From Protula sp. h YS-2021 (Eukaryota > Annelida > Polychaeta > Sabellida > Serpulidae), in the NCBI GenBank assembly GCA_949752745.1, contig OX457027.1, forward strand, positions 84,059,936 to 84,123,935: 64,000 nucleotides of DNA, in the 5' to 3' direction. The notes under the pieces were generated by a model. The model worked only from the letters and a program-made list of their open reading frames with translations, was not told the origin of the DNA and made no database searches. Each line of letters begins with the position of its first letter. Within the stretch, counting starts at the first letter, position 1. Below, piece after piece: positions 55,860-64,000 of the stretch. The translations under genes were made by a program, and so were the position numbers.

Positions 55860-57893
55860 ATCCCGGAAGCCCCTATTCGTTCTTACTTACCGACATTTCA
55901 AGGCTGAGATGACAGTGCAGTTATCGACACATCGATACGGACTTTCTCTCGCGAACGTCTGGGTATGATTCGGTGTAGTCAAGATGCCGTCCCTCCCACC
56001 CCTCTGCGAGAGTTTCTAAGGCAGCAAAAACTTTGAGCAACTGCGACCGGACTGCAAAAGGGCCGATGGCACCAGGAACGGATGCGCCGGTGTTGGGTGC
56101 AGACAAAAAGTCTTCGTGCAAACAAACCTCCACGTTTGTTTGCACGCTACGGAGATATGCAGGGAAAAGTCCCTAACCCCATTAGTATAATCCCCCGTAG
56201 GTCTTGTTGACATTTGTAATTTTCCATGATGCTTGCATAGTTTGTGTAGTTTATTTCAATGTTCCCACAGATAATTTTTTCAAAAAAACAACTCTTTTAA
56301 AGACCATTAACAACCTTTTCTATTATTTTGTGGACCTACGTAGCTGCTACAGTCAAATAAATCATAACCTTCCCTGCCCCCCCCCCCCCCTCCTCGCACT
56401 CCAACTCGGACCTCTTTGCCTTCCTGGTGGAATCGCTCTTGAATTTTCTAATTGTCTTATTTTTCCACTTTTGAGGATTTACAGTTGACACAGGCGTACA
56501 GTTCACCCGTTAAACAACACATGTTGGATGAAATCTTTGAAAAATATCTATTCCATTTTGAGAATTATTCTACTTTTTGAATACTTCTCTTAGATTTAAT
56601 ATTTTCACCACTATTTTCATCAGTATTGTTTTCCACGATTTAACAAAATTGAAGTTAAAAGACGGATGATTTACCTGTATATATACCGCTGTGGAATTTA
56701 CTTAAGATAATTTTCTACGGTTTAAAAAATCACGCTTCAGATTAATGAATTCACGTGCAGGGGTTTTCTCCGGTTCTGGAATCGTGCAAGTCCATGACTT
56801 GATGAGGGAGAAGTAAGGATTATTTTATGGATAATCGCTTTAAATTTAAAATTGAGATCAATGGATTCATGAGTAATATCAACTGGATAAATGTAGAGGA
56901 TTAACAGAGCCATTTAATGTTGTGAGTCTCTGATGTCGGAGATAAACCCAAGGGCGTATTAAGAAACTTAAAAACAAGTGGTCGGCATCAGTGAAAAATG
57001 AAAGGCCTTTTTGGGAAAGGACGTTTTGGGAAAGGCCCTTATGTCCAAGGCCCTTTTGTCCAAGGCCCTTCTGTTTGGACACCGTGAAAAATACCTGACC
57101 GTATTGCGGGTGATGTCTCACTGTTATTCAGCTCTTTTGTCAATATCAGTATAAAAAAACAATAGGTTTGCCCCACCCTCCCTTTTTACTCCATCCCTTT
57201 CCCATTTTCCCAATTGTTAATTCTGTCTTCTTTTCATGTGATTGTGAATTGTCTCATCACTTTAAAAAGAGGTTGGGGTGTAAATGTAATGCAAAAAAGA
57301 AAAAAAAAACCGATATATTAAGCGCAATGACATGTACATTTGCAAACGATAAAAATTATTAATTTGAAACAAAATCAAAGTTATTTTCTGCACACGTGTT
57401 ATTTGCTTCTTGGTGTGTTAACTGCAAATAAAACTTTACCAAACATATTCACTGTGTGTGTTTGTGTTTTTTTTAAGTAGTAATGCCCGAACGACTTCAG
57501 TACACATATTTTTAAAGTTCCGACGAGATGAATGGTAAAGAATGGTATCAGCTGATTCTAATTAATGTGATGAAATGGAATATATTCGTCAATTTTCCTT
57601 TGCAGTTGCTTTAGCTCGATTTCTTCACCTTTTTCATGGGTTAAACAAACGCAAACTGGCATGCGTATTCGCACTTTTCAATTCAGTTGACCATTATCTA
57701 GAAAACCGTTAGATGGGCAAGCTTATTCTTACACTTTTGCATTAAAAGACCTTGCATAATAGGTGCCTTGTCAGTAAAGGTCCAGGTGTGAAATCTAAGT
57801 TCACCATTTTACCGGAAATCTTTTGACAAAGAGCGATTTTAAGTTCATTTTCGACCAACTTGATTTTCCAACCATGTATCAGCGTTACACAAG
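55860..57893. other. Non-coding stretch
   Basis: No gene is seen. A short tandem of GGCCCTTTTGTCCAA-like words lies at 56999-57075. The rest is AT-rich with no splice-supported frames. Confidence 0.55.
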
Positions 57894-57899
57894 TTTATC

Positions 57900-58265
57900 A
57901 GTAGGGTAAAAGTGGGGTTCCGAAAACAGGAAGTGACGTTATAATGACGTCAGGAGGTGTTTTCGGAGCCCCATGGGGTTCCGAAAACAGTGATGTCATA
58001 TTGACGTCATATTGACGTCATATGGTTGTCATATGGTTGTCATATGGTTGTCATATGGTTATCATATGGTTGCCATATGGACGTCATAATGACGTCAGGA
58101 GGTGTTTTCGGAGCCCCATGGGGTTCCGAAAACAGTGACGTCATATTGACGTCATATTGACGTCATATGGACGTGTTATTGACGTGATATGGAGATCATA
58201 TGGAGATCATATGGAGGTCATATGGAGGTTATATGAACGTCATATGAACGTCATAATGACGTAAT
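57900..58265. promoter_or_regulatory. Terminal palindromes with arrayed CRE/ATF octamers
   Basis: The motif GGGGTTCCGAAAACA, its inverse and another direct copy form a hairpin around CCCCATGGGG (about 57952-57987), and the block repeats near 58090-58135. At least seven TGACGTCA octamers occur, plus many TCATATGG words. The layout (motif, CRE pair 11 bp apart, hairpin, CRE pair) matches the end of Polinton 1 although the motif itself is different. Confidence 0.6.
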
Positions 58266-58267
58266 AT

Positions 58268-58395
58268 GGAGAGTGGGCGGCCATTCAAACGGGCGACCAT
58301 TCAAACGGCATTCAAACGGGCGACCACTCAAACGGCATTCAAACGGGCGGCCATTCAAACGACCATTCAAACGGGCGGCCATTCAAACAACCATC
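58268..58395. repeat. CATTCAAACGGGCG short tandem repeat
   Basis: Imperfect ~16-bp units (CCATTCAAACGGGCGGC) occur. The related words CCCATTCAAA and TTCGAATGGC occur in the mini-Polinton inverted repeats. Confidence 0.7.
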
Positions 58396-58645
58396 CAACG
58401 GCAGACGGTCAGATGAGACACCTCCCCAAACGTACAAGTTCTCCATTTTATAAATAGAGAACTCATAGCTACATGGTTAGAGCTCACCTATAAAGCCCCC
58501 TTAAAGTAAAAAAAGGGGGTATAAAAAAGGGGTAAAAAAATAGTCCCCCCCCTTTTTTTTTTTTTTTAGCATTTCCCACACTCTCATGCATACACATACA
58601 TACTAACACCATGACACGATTAGCGCTTATTTCGTATTAGTGGAT

Positions 58646-58661
58646 GGCCCTTAGAAGGGCC
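58646..58661 (-). terminator. Histone-type 3' stem-loop after the RING gene
   Basis: On the minus strand GGCCCTTCTAAGGGCC is an exact match to the metazoan histone mRNA consensus GGYYCTTYTNAGRRCC (6-bp stem, 4-base loop TCTA). It lies 66 bp after the RING stop. About 13 bases further on is a purine-rich GAAATAAG stretch, where the U7 snRNA-binding element of histone genes sits. The identical hairpin follows the zinc-ribbon gene at 59912-59927. Confidence 0.6.
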
Positions 58662-58727
58662 GGAAGGTTTTTGCTGCCAGACTTAGAAAAATTCGACAAT
58701 GTCTTGGATTGGCCTTGCGCAGTGTGT

Positions 58728-59237
58728 TTATTGCTGGCTGTTGAAAACGTAATGATCCGTTTTCAGTCCGCAGGTGAAGCATGCAGTCGTGTATTCATCA
58801 GCAAGCGCCGTCATGTGAGTCCAAATTGCAGCGCAGTAAATACATGATTTATGGCCGCAATCCACAGCAATAACGCGATCAGGACTGAGCATGCAGCCGC
58901 ATGAGATACATATGTCGAGGTCTTGCTGGAGGAAGAATCTTCCCCATGCTGGATACTCTTCCTCCTCAAGTCTTGATGGTATCGATTCCCCCAGCATGGT
59001 GCATCGGAAGTAAGCCTCGACGTAATGTCCCTGCTCAATATTTTCCAACCGCTTTCCCAGCGTCACCCTCCGGTTAAAAAAGACCGGAACACAGAGGACC
59101 TTGGCGTTGGCAGGGTTCGGCAGCATCTGGTAGAAAAAAAATCTCTCAGGCTGGAACGCTGGCGGCACCACCGGCACTTGCACCTCCCTGACTTCCCTCA
59201 CCGTGAGAACATCGTTTAACGCATAGAAGAGCTCCAT
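58728..59237 (-). CDS. RING-type zinc-finger protein of Polinton 2
   Basis: The product is 169 aa from the ATG at 59237, chosen because upstream in-frame sequence is poly-C minisatellite and a TATA box lies 50 bp upstream. The N-terminal ~100 residues are unrecognised. The C-terminus has RING-like spacing: CISCG, then CGHKSCIYCA and CFTCG (C-x2-C, C-x-H-x2-C-x2-C, C-x2-C), the fold of ubiquitin E3 ligases. No intron. It is divergent from the zinc-ribbon gene and absent from Polinton 1 in this position. E3 activity is inferred. Confidence 0.62.
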   Translation of the reverse strand: MELFYALNDVLTVREVREVQVPVVPPAFQPERFFFYQMLPNPANAKVLCVPVFFNRRVTLGKRLENIEQGHYVEAYFRCTMLGESIPSRLEEEEYPAWGRFFLQQDLDICISCGCMLSPDRVIAVDCGHKSCIYCAAIWTHMTALADEYTTACFTCGLKTDHYVFNSQQ

Positions 59238-59286
59238 AGCCGTGAGTGATGAAAGCGGTTGTGAGCCTGAACTGAAATGGCTACCA

Positions 59287-59294
59287 CTTATATA
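59287..59294 (-). promoter_or_regulatory. TATA box of the RING gene
   Basis: TATATAAG (minus) lies 50 bp upstream of the ATG at 59237, at the left edge of the 295-bp divergent promoter region. Confidence 0.6.
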
Positions 59295-59304
59295 CCACTT
59301 GAAG

Positions 59305-59460
59305 TAAGGACCCCCCCCCCCCGGCAGCAGATATGAAGCAAGGACCCCCCCTGGCAGCAGATATGAAGCAAGGACCCCCCCTAGGCAGCGGATATGAAGC
59401 AAGAACCCCCCCACCATGGGCAGCGAATACGAAGCAAGGACCCCCCCCCCCCCATTCAGC
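59305..59460. repeat. Poly-C minisatellite in the divergent promoter
   Basis: Four to five ~36-bp units follow the pattern GCAGCAGATATGAAGCAAGGACCC plus a C run. They separate the RING and zinc-ribbon promoters. Confidence 0.8.
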
Positions 59461-59487
59461 ATATAATGCGAGGATGGTCGCTAGTAG

Positions 59488-59496
59488 TATATAAAG
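59488..59496 (+). promoter_or_regulatory. TATA box of the zinc-ribbon gene
   Basis: TATATAAAG lies 37 bp upstream of the ATG at 59534. Confidence 0.6.
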
Positions 59497-59533
59497 GTGG
59501 GTTACAGCTACATTATCCAACACAAGCAGCAAG

Positions 59534-59887
59534 ATGTCGACAAGTCGTAAAATCACAGTGATGCGAAACGGCAAGGCAGTGACGCTAACGACTGAGTGTT
59601 ATAAGTGTTGGGTATGGTTGGAGTACCCAGGTCAACCACACAACTGCCCGGTGCACCACAATGCACCACGACATTACTGCTGCAAAACTTGCGGTGGACT
59701 GCTCTGGTACAAGTTTACTGCGAGATTGCCAGGACCGGAGCCATGCACGGACTGCTGGTGGTGCGGTGCGACGCTGAAAAACTTTGGCTACTATAACTTC
59801 CATCCGTTCAAGTGTGCACGAAGACCGTTCTCCATGGTACAATTTTACAGATATCAGTGTGATTGTGGAAATCCGACTTGTTGGTGA
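59534..59887 (+). CDS. Cys-rich zinc-ribbon-like protein of Polinton 2
   Basis: The product is 117 aa with many Cys/His pairs: CYKC, NCPVHH, CCKTCGG, CTDCWWCGA and CDCGNPTCW. These are compatible with two or three zinc knuckles or ribbons. It is basic and aromatic, with no signal or membrane segment and no intron. It is divergent from the RING gene and ends with the same histone-type stem-loop 24 bp after the stop. Family is not recognised. Confidence 0.6.
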   Translation: MSTSRKITVMRNGKAVTLTTECYKCWVWLEYPGQPHNCPVHHNAPRHYCCKTCGGLLWYKFTARLPGPEPCTDCWWCGATLKNFGYYNFHPFKCARRPFSMVQFYRYQCDCGNPTCW

Positions 59888-59911
59888 AGAGCCAACTCAC
59901 TAACATCTTTC

Positions 59912-59927
59912 GGCCCTTCTAAGGGCC
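59912..59927 (+). terminator. Histone-type 3' stem-loop after the zinc-ribbon gene
   Basis: GGCCCTTCTAAGGGCC matches the histone mRNA stem-loop consensus at every position. It is followed after ~11 bases by purine-rich GAAATGAAAACG (U7-binding-element-like). Flanking bases CGG and ATCC are shared with the inverted copy at 58646-58661. Confidence 0.6.
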
Positions 59928-59976
59928 ATCCTCTGCTGTGAAATGAAAACGCAAATTCTGTCTATGTATGAGTGTG

Positions 59977-59984
59977 TATAAAAG
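59977..59984 (+). promoter_or_regulatory. TATA box of Polinton 2 PolB
   Basis: TATAAAAG lies 107 bp upstream of the PolB ATG at 60092. A short upstream ATG frame (60049) precedes the main start. Confidence 0.5.
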
Positions 59985-60091
59985 GGGTATGTCTGAGATT
60001 ACATTTCAGCATTTCAGTTTCAGCAGTTGACGGAACAACAACCAGCTATGATGAAAAGTGAAGAGCATGGAAAGGAGTAAAGAGACAAAGG

Positions 60092-63000
60092 ATGGAAGAA
60101 GATGACATTTGGCCATACGGTCAAGTTCAGTGTATGGAATGCAATGTGAAATTTCCATCTATGGATACTTATGAGACACATACATGCAGTAAAGCTGAGA
60201 TGAAAGGAGCAAAGAGACAAAAGATGGAAGAAGATGACATTTGGCCATACGGTCAAGTTCAGTGTATGGAATGCAATTTAAAATTTCCATCTATGGATAC
60301 TTATGAGGCACATGCATGCATACCAGCTGAGATGGACAATGTACCTCATGAAGAACATGTTTCAAAGAAACAAAAGACAGGACAAGTAGGGAGAGGTAGA
60401 AGGCTTAGTCTTGGTGAAAACGCGCAGGAAAAACGGTTTGAATCTGAGGATGGATCAGATTTACTGCTTGAAATGCGACAGCAAGAGAACCGTATCAAGA
60501 CACATTTGTTGGAGACCTTAAACCATGGAATGAAATGGTACATTGTCGTACATGCACGTTTCAAGAAACTGACAGCAAATGATGAAGGTGTTATGGTAGA
60601 ACAAGTGGATAATGCATTTATCAGCAGTCCAACATATGCAGCATACAATCCAGCAGATATTGAGCAGGACCTGCCAGAAGCCTATAAAGAATTATTTACC
60701 AAGTTTGACGAACATGAGCGACAAGGCTCTGGCTGGGTATTGGATAACATACTTTACATTGAAGTACATACAGCTACGTTGGTTCCTCTAGAAGCGAGTA
60801 GTTATGTTCCACTACCGAAGAAAGTGAAGAAAACAGAAGGTGTGATAAACATTAAGAATGATGATAACAAGTGTTTCTTATGGTCAGTATTGGCTTACCT
60901 TCACCCTCATGACAACAACCCAAATCGCGTGAATCATTACAAGCCATTTGAGAAGGAATTAAAGGTAGAGGGTATGACATTTCCGACACCAATTACTGAC
61001 ATTCCAAAGTTTGAAAAGGAGAACGATGTAGCCATCAACGTGTTTGGATATGAACAAGATGTAGTTGTTCCAATACAACTTAGTCGAAACGTCAGTGTGA
61101 GAGAAATCAACTTACTTCTGATTAGCAATGACAAGACGAGGCATTACTGCCTAATCAAGAATTTTAGCAGACTTAAGTCTTATCGATCAAAGCATAAGGC
61201 TGCATATTTTTATTGTTTCAACTGTCTTCACGGGTTTGTACGACAAGATCTTTTAGATAAACATCGTGAAGTGTGTGACAAGAATGGAGCACAACGTTTA
61301 TCATTTCCCAAGGAACCCTTCATCAAGTTCAAGAATGTGGCTAAACAACAGCGAGCACCTTTTGTGATTTATGCCGACTTTGAATGTTTCACGCAAAAGC
61401 ATGAAGAAGGAGACAAGTATCAACATCATCGTCCAAACAGCTTTGCCTATGTGGTTGTAAGCCAGTACGACACACGTGCACCAGTTGTGTATCGAGGAGA
61501 CAATGCTGTGAAAGTCTTTTTAGACCATATGGTGAATGAACGTGATCGTATTGTACGTGGTTTAGAGCGGCCAAAGGAAATGGTGATGACTCGTGAAGAC
61601 AAAAGGAATTTCAAGAACGCTGTTGATTGCTACATTTGTCATGAACCTCTAGGAGCAGATCGTGTGAGAGATCATGACCATACCAATGGCAAATATCGTG
61701 GAGCAGCGCACAATGAATGCAACTTACAATTCCGACTTAGAAAGGATCAGCAAGGGGATAAAGATTCTTTTATCATTCCCGTGTTTTTCCACAATTTGCG
61801 AGGCTATGACAGTCACCTGATCATGGAGGAAATTGGGAAATTCAAAGGTGAAACGATTACAGTCATTCCCAACACCATTGAAAAATATATTGCATTCACC
61901 GTGAGCAATCTGAAATTTACAGACAGCTTTCAGTTCATGAGTACCTCTCTACAGAAGTTGGTATCCAACCTTGCAGCAGAAGGGAAAGATAACTTCTACA
62001 ACATGACCTCTCACATTCACGATAGTGACCAACAAGATTTGTTGTTGAGAAAGGGAGTGTACCCCTATGATTATGAGGACGAACCATCCAAGTTTGCTAA
62101 AAAAAACACAGCTGCCATCAAAGGACAAGTTTTATAGTCAGCTTAGCGAAGAGGACATTAGCGATGAGGATTATGCGCATGCACAGAAGGTGTGGGATAC
62201 ATTCAACTGTACCACATTTGGTGAATACCAAGACCTGTACCTGAAATCAGATGTGTTATTACTAGCTGACGTGTTTGAAAATTTTCGTCAAGTATGCCTC
62301 AACACGTATGAATTGGATCCTGCTCACTACTATACAGCACCAGGACTGTCGTGGGATGCAATGTTGAAAGCGACAAAGGTGAAGTTGGAATTGATCAATG
62401 ACATTGACATGTATCAAATGGTTGAGCAAGGCATACGCGGAGGAATATCTGTGATCACACACAAGTATGCGAAAGCGAATAATCCCTACGTAGCAGATTA
62501 CAATTCTGAGATACCAAGCAACTATCTAATGTACCTCGACGCAAAAACTTGTATGGCTGGGCCATGTCACAAAGCATGCCGCAAAGAGGATTTATGTGGG
62601 TGAGCGAGCCAGAATCCCTCGACTGCATGGATGTAGCTGAAGATCATGACATTGGATTCATTTTGGAAGTGGATTTAGAATATCCAAATTCAATTAATGA
62701 TCGTCATAATCACTACCCACTGGCTCCAGAACGGAAATGTGTCAAAGTTGGAGAATTGTCAGAGTACAGTCAGAAGCTGCGGAAAGATCTAAACATGAAA
62801 GAGAAACCCAGTGAAAAGCTCATTCCTAACTTGTCTGACAAGAAGAAATATGTACTTCATTACAGGAATTTACAACAGTACGTCTCACTGGGGTTGAAAG
62901 TCACTAAAGTTCATCGCGCTATCATGTTTGAACAGAGCAAATGGCTGGCGAAATACATTACCTTGAACACGGAAAAGAGAAAATTGGCCAAGAACCCATT

Positions 63001-63784
63001 TGAGAAAGACTTCTTCAAACTGATGAACAACTCGTTGTTTGGCAAAACCATGGAAAATGTGAGAAAGCGAATCAATGTTGAACTTGTTCACAAGGAAAAG
63101 CGGTTCAAGAAACTTGTAGCCAAACCTTCTTTCCACAAATTCAAAATTTTGAACGAAGATTTGACCGCGGTACATTTACGCAAAGTGGACTTGCTTATGG
63201 ATAAACCCATTCAAGTTGGCTTCACCATTCTCGACCTCAGCAAAGTGCTTATGTTCAACTTTCATTACAACTACATCATGGTCAAGTATCCCAATGCCAA
63301 GTTGTTGTTCAGCGACACCGACAGTCTATGTTACGACATAGAAACGGAAGATATCTACAAGGATATGCAGCAAGATGCTGACCTGTTCGACACAAGTGAC
63401 TATCCGCCAGATCACTTCCTACATTCCAACTTGAACAAAAACGTGCTTGGGAAAATGAAGGATGAGACGGCAGGCATCCCCATTGAAGAGTTTGTTGGAC
63501 TCAGACCGAAAATGTACAGTTTATTGTGCGGTGGGAAAGAAAAACATACAGTTAAAGGCATCACTCGAGCTTGTCAAAGACGCATTAAACATGCGCAGTA
63601 TAGAGACAGTTTGTTCAAGAAAACTCAAACGATGGCTACAGGACACATTATTCGAAGTCATAGTCACCAGCTTTTCTCGGAGAAGTTGAGGAAAATAGCC
63701 CTATCCCCATATGACGACAAGCGATATGTATTGGATGATGGCTATTCCACTTTAGCGTATGGACATTACAAAGCAATAGCATAA
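60092..63784 (+). pseudogene. POLB: Family B DNA polymerase of Polinton 2, frameshifted twice
   Basis: It is collinear with Polinton 1 PolB and most residues are identical by eye. The N-terminal finger region carries a local duplication (DIWPYGQVQCMECN twice). ExoI YADFECF, the endonuclease VII-like RDHDH insert and ExoII NLRGYDSH are intact in the first frame (60092-62137). An A-run near 62098-62106 is four bases longer than in Polinton 1 and shifts the frame. A one-base deletion near 62541, inside polymerase motif A, shifts it back. The segment between (62100-62541, including ExoIII) is therefore out of frame and motif A is damaged. Motifs B (NNSLFGKT) and C (DTDS) are intact in 62549-63784. 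It is non-functional unless frames are corrected during expression. Confidence 0.9.
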
Positions 63785-64000
63785 AAGAGGGAGGTCCTCC
63801 AACGGAAGAGTTATTTGAGGTGTGAACATTGAAGTGTAAGAGATCTACAACTCGTAAGAGATCTACAACTGATATGGATACTCTTACAGATACAGTTAAA
63901 GACTTAAAAGATCTACAACTCGTAAGAGATCTACAACTGATATGGATACTCTTACAGATACAGTTAAAGACTTAAAAGTGAAAAATCCTACCACTACCAT
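63785..64000 (+). pseudogene. 5' part of a PC4-like gene, start lost (cut by window)
   Basis: Sequence after PolB matches the Polinton 1 region upstream of and into its PC4 gene (GGTCCTCCAACGGAAGAGTT onward). The ATG and first codons are deleted, the TATA box reads CATAAAAG, and a ~65-bp segment (AGATCTACAACTGATATGGA...) is tandemly duplicated. Coding continues past the window edge toward the PC4 domain. Confidence 0.7.

Larger units (their letters stand above)
57900..64000. mobile_element. Second Polinton (PolB-side arm; runs off the window)
   Basis: It begins AGTAGGGTAAAAG, preceded by TTTATC (candidate target duplication; the other copy is outside the window). Terminal structure parallels Polinton 1, but the inverted-repeat sequence differs. 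The order inward is: CRE-rich terminal repeats (57913-58265), a CCATTCAAACGGGCG minisatellite (58268-58390), a RING gene (-) and zinc-ribbon gene (+) diverging, then PolB (+) and the start of the PC4 region (+). PolB is frameshifted twice and the PC4 start is lost, so this copy is decayed. Confidence 0.88.

Noticed and set aside
59240..59462. N-terminal extension of the RING protein with LASYLLPGG repeats
   Set aside because: It is a translation of the poly-C minisatellite and lies upstream of the TATA box.

Overview
The window is nuclear DNA of a metazoan, most likely a bivalve mollusc. The basis is AT-rich intron/exon genes with GT-AG junctions, satellite and minisatellite arrays, A/B-box (tRNA-like) repeats and abundant Maverick/Polinton elements. 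The species call is inference only. Nothing bacterial is present. Most real coding capacity lies in large self-synthesising DNA transposons (Polintons).

Host genes. Four small multi-exon genes lie in tandem on the + strand: 8067-8973, 21300-41306, 46494-48332 and 52767-55859. Each has one 8-cysteine domain, one transmembrane segment and a short tail, and every internal intron is phase 1. The last cysteines follow the BCMA/TACI/Grindelwald-type TNF-receptor spacing, so these look like a tandem family of single-domain TNFR-like receptors.

Mobile DNA. (1) 16842-21235 is a 4.4-kb non-autonomous 'mini-Polinton' with about 1.2-kb inverted repeats and a perfect 6-bp target duplication. It carries a PC4-like gene (one in-frame stop) and a C2H2 zinc-finger gene, and it ends 65 bp upstream of the start codon of receptor gene 2. 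(2) 22432-39933 is an apparently complete 17.5-kb Polinton with a perfect 6-bp target duplication (TATAGT), inserted in the first intron of gene 2. It encodes protein-primed PolB, chromodomain integrase, packaging ATPase, adenain-like protease, major and minor capsid proteins, a putative N-myristoylated protein and a family of PC4-like or related small proteins. (3) 57900-64000 (cut by the window edge) is the PolB-side arm of a second Polinton. It has a divergent terminal repeat, a divergently transcribed RING / zinc-ribbon pair whose 3' ends both carry an exact histone-type stem-loop, and a twice-frameshifted PolB. (4) 53367-54481 is a MULE remnant in an intron of gene 4.

Layout. 1-4290 ~353-bp satellite; 4291-8056 degenerate repeats; 8067-8973 receptor gene 1; 10950-12395 ~180-bp tandem array; 16842-21235 mini-Polinton; 21300-41306 receptor gene 2 containing Polinton 1; 42205-45590 repeats; 46494-48332 gene 3; 51536-52039 second copy of the 42.2-kb repeat; 52767-55859 gene 4 with the MULE; 57900-64000 Polinton 2.

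How it works together. In Polinton 1 two strand-specific blocks converge on back-to-back poly(A) signals near 32.66-32.70 kb. The left block carries integration and virion genes, and the right block carries replication (PolB) and putative ssDNA-binding genes. TATA boxes sit roughly 35-65 bp upstream of many element ORFs. Several ORFs are joined by ATGA or TAATG overlaps, suggesting polycistronic messages with reinitiation.
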